From: Aromatoleum tolulyticum
GTDB lineage: Bacteria > Pseudomonadota > Gammaproteobacteria > Burkholderiales > Rhodocyclaceae
Length of the DNA: 64,000 nucleotides
Direction: 5' to 3'
Assembly (NCBI RefSeq): GCF_900156155.1
Contig: NZ_FTMD01000011.1
Span: 107,027 to 171,026, forward strand
Positions 38,301 to 45,661 of the stretch are shown here, piece by piece. The first letter of the stretch is position 1; each line of letters opens with the position of its first letter. The notes below the pieces were generated by a model that saw nothing but the letters and a program-made list of their open reading frames with translations, had not been told where the DNA came from and made no database searches. The position numbers and the translations under genes are program-made.

Positions 38301-38648
38301 CGGCTGGTCGGGCGTGCCATGCACGAGTTCTTCGAGATAGTTGCCCATCGTCGCGAGCGCGCGCCGTGCGAGGGCGATGGTCGCGGCCTCGACCGGGCGT
38401 TCGCCGCGGGCAATCAGCCCGAGGGACTGGTCGAGCGAGGATGCGAACTGGGTGAGGCCGTCCAGGCCGACGATGGAGAGCGCGCCGCGCACCTGGTGCA
38501 GGTGGGTCTGCGCGAACTGCACGCGTACGGGAGCGTCGGAGGCGGACAGCGCCTGTTCAAGCGATTCGTCGGCCCGCGCGAGGGCGAGGTCGATTTCGTT
38601 CTTGACCCAGGTGAGCGGGCCCAGATCCAGTTCAGAGGGGTGCGTCAT
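32346..38648 (-). CDS. pilL: PilL/ChpA giant hybrid chemosensory histidine kinase
   Basis: The protein has 2100 residues. In order it shows a degenerate N-terminal Hpt-like unit (HQVRGALSIVG, His ~51), Hpt domains with HTLKGSGRMVG (H742), HTLAGISGTTR (H1235) and HTLKGSARMAG (H1400), then CheA dimerisation and kinase boxes (LLRNAIAHGLE, DDGAGLDYERI, GRGVGMDV), a CheW-like domain and a C-terminal receiver with phospho-acceptor D2026 in LSDIEMP. Between the Hpt domains lie long Glu/Ala/Pro-rich linkers. It is the central kinase of the Pil-Chp system governing twitching and surface sensing, phosphorylating PilG and PilH. ChpA of Pseudomonas has more Hpt sites. It is last in the pilGHIJL operon. 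Confidence 0.93.
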   Translation of the reverse strand: MTHPSELDLGPLTWVKNEIDLALARADESLEQALSASDAPVRVQFAQTHLHQVRGALSIVGLDGLTQFASSLDQSLGLIARGERPVEAATIALARRALATMGNYLEELVHGTPDQPLRLLPLYREIHAIRSTDTVSPAELFFPDLTQRPPRRQIANITLSDDARQGQLRAQRALFQRGLLQWLRTPNDPAGPSAMLDAVKGMEVLHTGAPVTNLWYAAQAFLEALASGDLPAQPEVKRLCSQLDAQLKRLAEAPVAIPDRFIRELLYWIAQAPARTAQQQAVRDTWHPQALIPEAGSTVSVTPLAPLLKSLQSSMAATKHAWDEFSEGHAAALPRFASNLADLAAQAPQLGRPALDRLLEALIEFVRWLRKDPLQNTDKVAIEVATALLLVEGALDRVVPDTGFSAQVTDTVGRLGAVTRGQAVEPAEHSPTVETARRLQEREAVGQLAREILSSLAQVEQILDDFFRNQQKRAPLANLATPLKQVEGALTLIGDADAIALVHDAATTVARLAATDAEPEAGQFEGLAQRLSALGFYVQALQHGAASLQAFLDPTARRGRATAEAPALRIDLPRFAEEVPPAAKAAPAAAPAEPPAAAAPVEQPAAAAVPAVEAPAAPPLEAPPEEEAAIEPPVPIEEAETDLNFQPPLEPAEPPPPEIRIDFAPIELPPETPEAAPAAPQAVPAAAPAAPAPSAAEIDAELLEIFIEEAHEVLANVAEQLELLRTAPGNVEHLTSIRRGFHTLKGSGRMVGLRDLGEAAWGVEQTLNRWLQLEWPPTPALHHLLGDACQTFSEWVSDLEAGGSQAHDVAALMAEAERLRSSDTPISEPEPQAVPTSAAEPAATEETALAFASLEQADSGEILPFVAPATEEEEILVEESLEALELEDLGEEIALEEQEAAAGVEPAVASEYVPETSPLAALEHAGEIALPEEIPTLEELSVEPGAERPAGLEPASAPAAEETFVLEDLEEGPPTGFGGELEPPVELREELPVPLAAGTPGETAITAGAAEDAELPPAIELGAAPEESVALETPPEFERPSAAAELPAFDESVALERTAGIETPIDAAKTTEAAEAESVEELAGLEELAGLEELAELEEVVDLEDTIDLEEAVELEEPLQAETPAVVEPVDLEESGIIEPTLAAEAGVATEAPAAPPAPAIVVGDIGEATVDLEEVDTPIERDVVYVSDNEISRPLYDLYLGEARHHLGTLRDELRRLAANPTLIPTEATLRAAHTLAGISGTTRLMSVQGLARALEHAIERLRESAHPPTAEQSAVMKSSNDTLEAMVAQIALRQMPLDVPELTEQLDGIGRTIALDTDFEPEGAAIEEAAPERPSAATEAAEGPGRAAAVADDLDEQLLPVFLEEGAELLADLHATLRRWSGGDASADHAKATARLLHTLKGSARMAGAMSLGEHVHQLESQLEAGREAGRDAAELIDELVGGLDRTEQMMSALTGAPAPAAAAAAAATEIAVSVAAPETVAAEGESSATATLRVRADTVDRFVNEAGEIGIARTRIAGELRTLRRSLLDLTENVIRLRNQLREVEIQADVQMQSRIAHTGTHEGEFDPLEMDRYTRLQELTRMMAESVGDVTTVQQSLLRNLDGAELALNSQARLSRDLQQALMQVRMVPFDSLADRLYRVTRQTAKDLGKRANLDLRGGRIEIDRSVLEHITAPLEHLLRNAIAHGLEAPEARRAGGKNEIGQITLSVSQEGNEIAISLADDGAGLDYERIAERARAQGLLGPNEIADERRLTNLIFLPGFSTASNVSTVSGRGVGMDVVKSETAAVGGRIDIRSTRGAGTEFRIYLPLTLAVTQALLVSAGGRTFAIPSSMVAQVQELKAGALHELRAAGGTDWQDMHFNYRYLPRLLGDQASQPEEQRFNWVLLLRAGAQTLALHVDALRGNQEIVVKNAGPQLARVVGISGATVLGDGEIVLILNPVALASRSLAETAAEGVAEAGAAAPVEPAQAVQPTVMVVDDSLTVRKITGRLLEREGYRVITAKDGVEALERLIESVPDVILSDIEMPRMDGFDLLRNIRSDARTRDVPVIMITSRLADKHRQFAEKIGASEYLGKPYEEGELLALLQHYTAKARAEV
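35354..35407 (-). repeat. 18-bp tandem repeat inside the pilL linker
   Basis: Three consecutive units of CCTCGAGTCCGGCCAGCT (one base different in the first and last) encode a repeated LEELAG-type hexapeptide. A wider Leu/Glu-rich tract surrounds it (about 35290-35420). This is in frame and may vary in number between strains. Confidence 0.85.
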
Positions 38649-38678
38649 GGCCGGTTCCCGAGCGAGGGGGCGAGTGCG

Positions 38679-40814
38679 TCAGACCTTGAAGCCCGACACC
38701 GAGCCCTTGAGTTCGACCGCGAGGTCGGCGAGCTGGCCGACCGACACCGCGGTCTGGCGCGTGCCGTTCGCGGTCTGTTCGGTGATGGCGAGAATTTCCT
38801 TCATGGTTTCGGCGACTCGCGTCGCGGTGGCTGCCTGGTGTTGCGTGTCGCTGGAAATCTGTTCGATGAGACGCGCGGCCTCGGTGGAGACCTCGCCGAT
38901 CTCGGCCAGCGCCTGGCCGGCCGCGTCGGACAGCTGGGCGCCCTCGACCACGTCGCGGGTCGCGTTCTCCATCGAGCCGACGGCGTCCTTGGTGTCGGTC
39001 TGAATCGTCTTCACGATCGCCGCGATCTGCTTGGTCGCTTCGGCGGAGCGTTCCGCAAGGCGCTGCACTTCTTCCGCAACGACGGTGAAGCCGCGGCCCG
39101 CTTCGCCTGCGGAAGCCGCCTGGATCGCGGCGTTCAGCGCGAGGACGTTGGTCTGCTCGGTAATGTCGGAAATCAGTTCGACGATCTCGCCAATCTCCTG
39201 GGAGGATTCGCCGAGGCGCTTGATCCGCTTCGACGTTTCCTGGATCTGCTCGCGGATGCCGTTCATGCCCTTGATGGTGTTCTCCACCGCGCCGGCGCCC
39301 TTGCGCGCGGATTCGAGCGAGCGGCGCGCGACCTGGGCGGAGCGCAGGGCGCGTTCGGACGACTCCGTCATGGTCTTGGCCATCTGTTCGACGGTTGTGC
39401 CGACTTCCTCGATCTCGCGTGACTGCCGTTCGGTTGCGCCGAGGAGTTCGCTCGAGGTCTTCTGCGCGGATTCGGTCGCCTGCGTCACGCGCGTCGCGGC
39501 GTCGTTGATTCGACGTACGAGCACCGAGAGTTCCTCGATGGTGTAGTTGACCGAGTCGGCAATCGCGCCGGTGATGTCTTCCGAAACGGTGGTGCGCACG
39601 GTGAGGTCGCCGTCGGCGAGGTCGCCCATCTCGTTCATCAGGCGCAGGATCGCCTGCTGCGCAAGGTTGCGCTCGTTTTCTGCGGTGCGCTGATGCTGCT
39701 CCGCGTCGAGCTGGCGCGCGGCGAGTTCGCGGTTGTTGACCTGCGCCATGCGGCTCAGGGCCATGAGGCCGACGATTGCGGCAAGCGCGATGCCGAGCGT
39801 GGCCGGGGACAGGCCGCCGGTTGCGCTGGACAGCGCTTTGGAGAGGTCGCGTGCGCTGGTCGACAGGGGTTCGGATGCGCCGAAGATGTCGCTGCCGGCC
39901 TTCTTCGCCTGCACCAGCGTCTGGATGTGCTGCAGGATGTCGTCGACGGCATCCAGCGTCTCGGTCGCGCCGGTCGCGAATTCATTCACCCGACGCCGTC
40001 CTTCGGTATCGGTGGTCGTCGTGCGCAGTTCGTTGATCACCTCGGTGAGCGACTTTGCATCCTTGCCGAGCGCAAACGCGGTTTCCGGATCGATCGCGTT
40101 CGCGACCAGCAGCGCATTCGCGTTCTTCGCGATGCGCTGGGTCAGCACGACGGTGGTGGTCGCGGCCGCGACGTCGCGTGCGTTGCTTCCCAGCCGGGCC
40201 TGGACGATCTGCCGTGCCTGTTCGTACAGGGCCTCGTTCTGCTGGTTGATCGTCGCCACCGACTGGTTGAGCACGAGGAGATTCTTTTCCTGCGCGATCA
40301 ACTGGTTGGCGAGTTCGGCGGTGGGGCGCCATTTCGCCGCGAGGTCTTCCACCTGCGGCTGGACGCCCGCGGGCGCGGCCGGGAGGTCGCGGCCTTCGAT
40401 GTTGCCGCCGTTGGCGAGCGCTTCCAGCAGGCCGGTGAAGCGGCTCGTACTCGTGCGCAGCTCGGCGAAGGCCTGCGGGTTGCCCTGCAGTGCGAGCTGT
40501 GCGGCCTTGGCGATGCGCTGCGACGTGGTTTCCATTTCGCCCGCCGCCGCGATGTACGCCGTGGCGTTGCCCGACTGGCGGTACTGGTAGTACAGCAGAC
40601 CCAGACCGACGAAGGATGCCACCGCGAAGACCGTGGCGAGCATGCCGAAGCGGTTGGCGGCGCTGTCGGCCCGCTTGGTGCCGCCTTTGGCGGCCGCAGG
40701 CTCGGAGCTGCGCCGGGGCGGGACCGCCTCCATGATCGTGGTGGCGAGTGGCGCGCCTTCCGGGTCAGCCTTCTTCTTTTTCTTGAAGTTCAGCGTCGGA
40801 AGCTTGAGGGCCAT
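38679..40814 (-). CDS. pilJ: PilJ methyl-accepting chemotaxis protein (type IV pilus)
   Basis: The 711-residue transducer has a basic cytoplasmic N-terminus ([12 protein letters not shown]), a transmembrane helix ([21 protein letters not shown]), two periplasmic PilJ-type helical modules, a second helix ([15 protein letters not shown]), HAMP (LGD-like [15 protein letters not shown]) and the signalling hairpin with [20 protein letters not shown] then [18 protein letters not shown]. It senses pilin or surface contact and drives PilL. ATG 40814, with GGAG upstream, is preferred over the frame start at 40916. It lies between pilI and pilL. Confidence 0.94.
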   Translation of the reverse strand: MALKLPTLNFKKKKKADPEGAPLATTIMEAVPPRRSSEPAAAKGGTKRADSAANRFGMLATVFAVASFVGLGLLYYQYRQSGNATAYIAAAGEMETTSQRIAKAAQLALQGNPQAFAELRTSTSRFTGLLEALANGGNIEGRDLPAAPAGVQPQVEDLAAKWRPTAELANQLIAQEKNLLVLNQSVATINQQNEALYEQARQIVQARLGSNARDVAAATTTVVLTQRIAKNANALLVANAIDPETAFALGKDAKSLTEVINELRTTTTDTEGRRRVNEFATGATETLDAVDDILQHIQTLVQAKKAGSDIFGASEPLSTSARDLSKALSSATGGLSPATLGIALAAIVGLMALSRMAQVNNRELAARQLDAEQHQRTAENERNLAQQAILRLMNEMGDLADGDLTVRTTVSEDITGAIADSVNYTIEELSVLVRRINDAATRVTQATESAQKTSSELLGATERQSREIEEVGTTVEQMAKTMTESSERALRSAQVARRSLESARKGAGAVENTIKGMNGIREQIQETSKRIKRLGESSQEIGEIVELISDITEQTNVLALNAAIQAASAGEAGRGFTVVAEEVQRLAERSAEATKQIAAIVKTIQTDTKDAVGSMENATRDVVEGAQLSDAAGQALAEIGEVSTEAARLIEQISSDTQHQAATATRVAETMKEILAITEQTANGTRQTAVSVGQLADLAVELKGSVSGFKV

Positions 40815-40878
40815 GGTGTGTGCTCCGCGAGATCGGATGATGGGTTGCCGTGAAGATTGCAGTAGAGGGGCCGCGTGC

Positions 40879-41394
40879 TCACTCGAGTCCGGCCTGGAGG
40901 AAGCCGCGGTGCGCAAGCAGCGTCGGCACGTCGAGCCGCAGCCAGTGCTGCTCGCGGGCGTCGACCAGGCGTTCCGCTACCCACGGCCGCTCGTCGCCGC
41001 CGCCGTCGGGGTCGGCACGGAAGTCGTCCGGGTTGCGCAGTCCGAGGGCGTTCGAAATCAGCAGGGCACAGTTCGTGCCGTGGCGTGCGCCGACCAGCAG
41101 CAGGCGCGCCGGTCCGCCGGGAACGGTGAGCGGACCGTTGTGGAAGGCGGAGAGGTCGACGACGCTGAACAGCGTACCGCGCACGTTCGCGACGCCACGA
41201 AACCACTCGTGCGTGAGCGGTACGGGCGCCAGCGGCGGAGCGGGCAGGATCTCGCCGCTGTCGGTGAGGTTGATCAGCCAGTTTTCGCGTCCCGCCCGCA
41301 CGCCCAGCAGTGCGCGGCGGTTGCCGCTCTGTGCTTCGGCAAAGCGCCGCACCAGGTCTTCCTGGAATTCGCGCAGGCTGAGTCGCTTGGTCAT
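40879..41394 (-). CDS. pilI: PilI CheW-like coupling protein
   Basis: The 171-residue CheW-fold adaptor starts [21 protein letters not shown], which is typical of PilI, and contains [21 protein letters not shown], the equivalent of the CheW NLRG motif region. It links PilJ to PilL. The gene lies between pilH and pilJ, as in other Pil-Chp clusters. Confidence 0.92.
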   Translation of the reverse strand: MTKRLSLREFQEDLVRRFAEAQSGNRRALLGVRAGRENWLINLTDSGEILPAPPLAPVPLTHEWFRGVANVRGTLFSVVDLSAFHNGPLTVPGGPARLLLVGARHGTNCALLISNALGLRNPDDFRADPDGGGDERPWVAERLVDAREQHWLRLDVPTLLAHRGFLQAGLE

Positions 41395-41400
41395 CGAGCG

Positions 41401-41766
41401 TCAGCCCAGCGCCTGGATGCGTGCGAGGAGATCCGCGGGATTGACCGGCTTGACGAGGTAGTCGTGCGCGCCCTGGCGCATCCCCCAGATGCGGTCGGTC
41501 TCGAGCCCCTTGCTGGTGCACATGATGATCGGGATGGCGCTGGTGGCCTCGTCGCGCGAGATGGTGCGCGTGGCCTGATAGCCGTTCATGCCGGGCATGA
41601 CGACGTCCATCAGGATGAGGTCGGGCTTTTCGCTCTTGCTGCGCACGATGGCGTCCTCGCCGCTTTCGGCGGTGACGACCTGGTAGCCCTTCGCAGTCAG
41701 CAGTTCGGTCAGGGCGAGGCGTTCGGTCGGGGAATCGTCGACCACCAGTATCTTCTTGATCGGCAT
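41401..41766 (-). CDS. pilH: PilH single-domain response regulator
   Basis: The 121-residue CheY-like receiver has the acidic pair in LVVDDSPTERL, phospho-acceptor Asp in LILMDVVMPGMNGYQ, Thr in IIMCTSK and Lys in YLVKPVNP. PilH is thought to favour pilus retraction or act as a phosphate sink for PilL, opposing PilG. The start at ATG 41766 has a GGAGA ribosome-binding site; the longer frame to 41814 overlaps pilG and lacks one. Confidence 0.93.
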   Translation of the reverse strand: MPIKKILVVDDSPTERLALTELLTAKGYQVVTAESGEDAIVRSKSEKPDLILMDVVMPGMNGYQATRTISRDEATSAIPIIMCTSKGLETDRIWGMRQGAHDYLVKPVNPADLLARIQALG

Positions 41767-41782
41767 TGCGATGAGTCTCCAG

Positions 41783-42178
41783 TCAAAGATCCGTGCCGGC
41801 CTTGCGCGCGGCATGGGTGGCGACCGCCTTGAGCAGGCTGTCCTTGGTGAAGGGCTTGGTGAGGTATTCGTCGGAGCCGACCATGCGGCCGCGCGCGCGG
41901 TCGAACAGGCCGTCCTTTGACGACAGCATGATCACCGGGGTCGAGGCGAGCTGCGGGTTCTTCTTGATCAGCGCGCAGGTCTGGTAGCCGTCGAGGCGCG
42001 GCATCATGATGTCGACGAAGATCACGTCGGGATGATGGTCGGCGATCTTCGCGAGGGCGTCGAAGCCGTCCTCGGCCAGCAGCACCTGGCAGCCGGAGTT
42101 CGTGAGAAAGATCTCGGCGCTGCGGCGGATGGTGTTGCTGTCGTCGATCACCATCACCTTGAGTCCGGTCAGATCCAT
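41783..42178 (-). CDS. pilG: PilG single-domain response regulator
   Basis: The 131-residue receiver has VMVIDDSNTIRRSAEIFL, the phospho-acceptor in VIFVDIMMPRLDGYQ, and the conserved Thr/Ser and Lys (MLSSKDG, YLTKPF). PilG is phosphorylated by PilL and promotes pilus extension and, in relatives, cAMP signalling. It heads the operon, with AAGGA as ribosome-binding site. Confidence 0.94.
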   Translation of the reverse strand: MDLTGLKVMVIDDSNTIRRSAEIFLTNSGCQVLLAEDGFDALAKIADHHPDVIFVDIMMPRLDGYQTCALIKKNPQLASTPVIMLSSKDGLFDRARGRMVGSDEYLTKPFTKDSLLKAVATHAARKAGTDL

Positions 42179-42580
42179 GGCATCAATCCTTGCTGGCGGG
42201 GCCGGCGTGGTGGCTGTGCGCGCGCTTTTTCATCGCGCAGGCGTTGCGACATGCAGCCTGGTCGGGTGCGGCGACATGTCCGCGTGTTGATCGGGGCATG
42301 CTGCGAAGGCGCGGCTGCGGGCTGGTGGCATGCCGACCGCATCCCCGCTTCCCGTCCGGCTGCCGGGGGGCGCTCACGGAGGACTCCGGCGTTGCCGCCG
42401 GACCGAATACGCCCGCCGGGGTGGCCGATGAGCGCGCGCGCCGGATGCTTCCGGTATGGGGGCGCGTATTGGCCATCTATAAGCATGCTCCGGGCAAATT
42501 GGCTGTAAAATCCGCCGCATCTTACCGCATTTTTCATGCCGTGCCAGAACAGGCGTCTGGCGTAACCGGCAGATTCCGTC
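42179..42580. other. Divergent intergenic region between pilG and the ThiD-like gene
   Basis: About 400 bases hold the promoters of the Pil-Chp operon and of the thiD-like/thiE pair. The rubredoxin gene that often sits beside pilG in betaproteobacteria is not found here on either strand. Reading frames in the stretch have Arg/Pro-rich composition and no recognisable protein. I see no RNA gene. Confidence 0.4.
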
Positions 42581-43543
42581 ATGCCCCTCGGATTCACCGC
42601 TGTTCCTCCTGTAGTGCTGTGCTTCGCGACCAGCGACGCGACCGCCGGCTCCGGCCTCCAGTCGGATGTCCTGACGCTGGCGAGCATGGGATGTCATCCC
42701 TTGTCCGTCGTGGCGGCAATCTCGGTGCGCGACACGCGCGGCGTCGAGGAGCTGCTGGCGCTGGACGCCGAGGCCGTCGATTCGCAGGCGCGGGCCTTGC
42801 TCGAGGACATCCCGGTGCAGGCCTTCAAGCTGGGCATGCTCGGCAGTGTCGAGAATGTCGCGGCGATCGCCGAGATCCTGTCCGATTATCCCGATGTCCC
42901 GCTGGTGCTGGAACCGGCGCTGTCCATCGTGGATGGCGAGGAGGCCGCCGGCGAGGACATGGTAGCAGCGCTCGCCGAGCTGGTGCTGCCGCAGGTGACG
43001 GTGCTGGTCGCGAGCCGCAGCGAGGTGCTGCAGCTGGCTGCCCTGACGCCCGCGGAGGACGACGATGAAGGCGGCGAGTTCGTCGACGCCGACGACTTCG
43101 GGGCGCTAGGCGAAATCTTCGAGGGCGGCGAAACGGCGGACGCGGACGACCCGGGCGATGAGGATCCAGGCGAGGAGGACGACGCGCTGTCGCTTGCGGA
43201 TGCAATTGCGCGCGTGCTCGGGCGCGGTGTGGAATACGTGCTGCTGACCGGTGCCGGCGAGCCGGGGCCGCAACTGATCAACGTGCTGGTGGGGCGCGAA
43301 GGCGTCGTGCGCACGGATGCGTGGGAGCGCCTGCCGGGCCGCTTCCTCGGTGCCGGCGCGACGCTGGCCGCCGCGCTCGTGGGGGCGCTGGCGCATGGCA
43401 TGGCGGTAGCCGAGGCGGTGCGCGAGGCGCAGGAATTCACCTGGCAGGCGCTGTCCAGCGCCTATCGACCGGGCATGGGCATGGCCCTTCCGGACCGGTT
43501 CTTCTGGGCGCGGGCGAGCGAGGATGACGATGGCAAAGCGTGA
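42581..43543 (+). CDS. Divergent ThiD-like (HMP-P kinase family) protein with acidic insert
   Basis: The 320-residue ribokinase-fold protein is related to hydroxymethylpyrimidine phosphate kinase. It keeps AFKLGMLGSVENV and the general order, but the ThiD N-terminal motif GVDPSGGAG reads TSDATAGSGLQSD, and the catalytic loop GTGCTLSSA reads GAGATLAAAL. Residues 157-201 form a strongly acidic insert, roughly half Asp/Glu (EDDDEGGEFVDADD onward). A canonical ThiD is encoded at 59171-60010. Its overlap with thiE by 14 bases suggests a thiamine-related but perhaps non-kinase role. This is inference. Confidence 0.8.
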   Translation: MPLGFTAVPPVVLCFATSDATAGSGLQSDVLTLASMGCHPLSVVAAISVRDTRGVEELLALDAEAVDSQARALLEDIPVQAFKLGMLGSVENVAAIAEILSDYPDVPLVLEPALSIVDGEEAAGEDMVAALAELVLPQVTVLVASRSEVLQLAALTPAEDDDEGGEFVDADDFGALGEIFEGGETADADDPGDEDPGEEDDALSLADAIARVLGRGVEYVLLTGAGEPGPQLINVLVGREGVVRTDAWERLPGRFLGAGATLAAALVGALAHGMAVAEAVREAQEFTWQALSSAYRPGMGMALPDRFFWARASEDDDGKA

Positions 43544-44168
43544 GCCCCCTCTGCGCGGACTATATCTGATCACCCCCGACACGGCAGACAGTGCGGCCCT
43601 GTTGGCGGATGTCCGGCGCGCCCTCGCGGGGCGGCCTGCCCTGCTGCAGTACCGCAGCAAGCATGCCGATACGACGTTGCGGCGGCAGCAGGCGGTGGCG
43701 ATCGCAGCGCTGTGCCGCGAGGCCGGCGTGCCCTTCATCGTCAATGACAGTCTCGAGCTCGCGCTCGCGGCGGGGGCGGACGGCGTGCATCTCGGGCGCG
43801 ACGACGGCGACCTGCATGCGGCGCGTGCCGCGCTGGGGCCGCAGCGCATCCTCGGCGTGACCTGCTACAACGAATGGGCGCGGGCCGAGGAGGGGGCCGC
43901 GGCGGGAGCCGACTACGTCGCCTTCGGCGCGGTGTTCGCGTCCCCGACCAAGCCTGCCGCGGTGCATGCGCCGCTCGAACTGCTGACCCGGGCGCGGCGC
44001 GAGCTGAGGCTCCCGGTTGCGGCAATCGGCGGCATCACGCTGGACAACGCGCCGCAGGCGATCGCTGCCGGAGCCGACCTGCTGGCGGTGATTTCCGACG
44101 TCTTCGACGATCCCGATCCGGGTGGCCGTGCCGCGGCGTATCGTGCGGCCTTCGGGCTGTCCGGCTGA
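43530..44168 (+). CDS. thiE: Thiamine phosphate synthase ThiE
   Basis: The 212-residue TIM-barrel enzyme joins HMP-PP and HET-P to give thiamine monophosphate. Motifs are GLYLITPD, LLQYRSKHAD (diphosphate-binding region), FIVNDSLELALAAGADGVHLG, YVAFGAVFASPTK and AIGGITLDNA. The protein is a little short and single-domain, as for typical ThiE. Two ATGs compete; 43530 is better spaced from the GCGAGG ribosome-binding site than 43524. It overlaps the ThiD-like gene. Confidence 0.9.
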   Translation: MAKREPPLRGLYLITPDTADSAALLADVRRALAGRPALLQYRSKHADTTLRRQQAVAIAALCREAGVPFIVNDSLELALAAGADGVHLGRDDGDLHAARAALGPQRILGVTCYNEWARAEEGAAAGADYVAFGAVFASPTKPAAVHAPLELLTRARRELRLPVAAIGGITLDNAPQAIAAGADLLAVISDVFDDPDPGGRAAAYRAAFGLSG

Positions 44169-44252
44169 GTCGACGGCGCTCTTTTCCGCCATTTCCCGCT
44201 CTTTGCAATTCCGATCCATTTCCTCTCTGCCAATCGACGAGTGCAACCCGAC

Positions 44253-45536
44253 ATGACGAGCAAGAACGAAGTCCTTTTCCAGCGTGCCCAGAAAACCATC
44301 CCCGGCGGCGTCAACTCGCCCGTGCGGGCCTTCCGCTCGGTCGGCGGTTCGCCGTGCTTCATCGAGCGTGCGCAAGGGGCGCGCGTATGGGACGCGGACG
44401 GCAAGGACTACATCGACTACGTCGGGTCGTGGGGGCCGGCGATCACCGGTCACGCCGATCCGGCCATCGTCGAGGCGGTGCGCGAGGCAGCGCTGCGCGG
44501 GCTGTCCTTCGGCGCGCCGACCGAAGGCGAAGTCGAGATGGCCGAGCTGATCTGCGAACTGATGCCGTCGATCGAAATGGTGCGGCTGGTGAGCTCGGGC
44601 ACCGAGGCGACGATGAGCGCGATCCGCCTCGCACGCGGCTTCACCGGTCGCGACGGGATCATCAAGTTCGAGGGCTGCTACCACGGCCACGCCGACAGCC
44701 TGCTGGTGAAGGCGGGCTCGGGCCTGCTGACCTTCGGCAACCCGTCCTCGGGCGGCGTGCCGGCGGACTTCGCGAAGCACACGATCGTGCTCGACTACAA
44801 CGACCTCGGGCAGGTCGAGGACGTCTTCAAGGCGCGCGGCAACGAGGTCGCCGCGGTGATCGTCGAGGCGATTGCCGGCAACATGAACCTGATCAAGCCG
44901 CTGCCGGGCTTCCTCGAGGGGTTGCGCGAGTTGTGCACGAAGTATGGCGCCGTGTTGATCTTCGACGAGGTCATGACCGGCTTCCGCGTCGGAGCGCAGG
45001 GCGTGCAGGGTCTCTATGGCATCACGCCCGACCTGACGACGCTGGGCAAGGTGATCGGCGGCGGCATGCCGGTGGGCGCCTTCGGCGGCCGGCGCGACAT
45101 CATGAACCACATCGCGCCGCTGGGTTCGGTGTATCAGGCCGGCACGCTGTCAGGCAGCCCGGTGGCGGTCGCGGCGGGCCTCGCGTCACTGAAGCTCGTG
45201 CGCGAGCCGGGCTTCTACGACACGCTCGCGGCGCGTGCGACGCAGCTGGTGGACGGGCTGTCGGCGGCGGCGCGCGAGGCGAGCGTGACCTTCTGCGCCG
45301 ATTCGGTCGGCGGCATGTTCGGCCTGTACTTCGCGCAGGGCGTGCCGCGCTCCTACACCGAAGTGATGGCGTCGGACCGCGACACCTTCAACCGCTTCTT
45401 CCACGCGATGCTGGAGGCCGGGCATTACTTCGCGCCGTCGGCGTTCGAGGCGGGTTTCGTGTCGGCAGCGCACACGGCGGCGGACATCGATGCGACCGTG
45501 GCAGCTGCTCGCAAGGTATTTGGACAGCTGGGCTGA
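44253..45536 (+). CDS. hemL: Glutamate-1-semialdehyde 2,1-aminomutase HemL
   Basis: The 427-residue PLP enzyme converts glutamate-1-semialdehyde to 5-aminolevulinate in the C5 haem pathway. It starts with the family's [22 protein letters not shown]. The PLP lysine lies in [12 protein letters not shown] (K266), with the Asp-binding DEVMTGFRV upstream and [14 protein letters not shown] near the N-terminus. ATG 44253 gives the canonical N-terminus; an in-frame GTG at 44241 is possible. It is not coupled to thiE (about 84 bases between). Confidence 0.95.
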   Translation: MTSKNEVLFQRAQKTIPGGVNSPVRAFRSVGGSPCFIERAQGARVWDADGKDYIDYVGSWGPAITGHADPAIVEAVREAALRGLSFGAPTEGEVEMAELICELMPSIEMVRLVSSGTEATMSAIRLARGFTGRDGIIKFEGCYHGHADSLLVKAGSGLLTFGNPSSGGVPADFAKHTIVLDYNDLGQVEDVFKARGNEVAAVIVEAIAGNMNLIKPLPGFLEGLRELCTKYGAVLIFDEVMTGFRVGAQGVQGLYGITPDLTTLGKVIGGGMPVGAFGGRRDIMNHIAPLGSVYQAGTLSGSPVAVAAGLASLKLVREPGFYDTLAARATQLVDGLSAAAREASVTFCADSVGGMFGLYFAQGVPRSYTEVMASDRDTFNRFFHAMLEAGHYFAPSAFEAGFVSAAHTAADIDATVAAARKVFGQLG

Positions 45537-45573
45537 GGTGCGCAGGCGATAGCCTGCGCGGCGGGAGCCGCCA

Positions 45574-45652
45574 TGTGGGAGCGCGGCTATGTGGTAGCCG
45601 CTCCCACAGGAAAATCGGCGCCCTTCGCGGCCGAAGCCGCTCCCGCGAAGGG
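45574..45652. repeat. Pair of REP-like hairpins between convergent hemL and mgtE
   Basis: Two adjacent inverted repeats are present. One has TGTGGGAGC arms (about 45574-45582) pairing with GCTCCCACA (45600-45608), extended by GGCTA/TAGCC. The second has CCCTTCGCGG (45621-45630) pairing with CCGCGAAGGG (45643-45652). Both belong to the kind of GTGGGAGCGGC palindrome that is dispersed in intergenic regions of pseudomonads and Rhodocyclales. They lie between convergent genes. Confidence 0.75.
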
Positions 45653-45661
45653 GCTGGCGCG

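Noticed and set aside
42169..42687. Possible small gene or rubredoxin upstream of pilG
   Set aside because: No CxxC pairs of a rubredoxin and no family-like sequence; Arg/Pro/Gly-rich composition suggests non-coding DNA.
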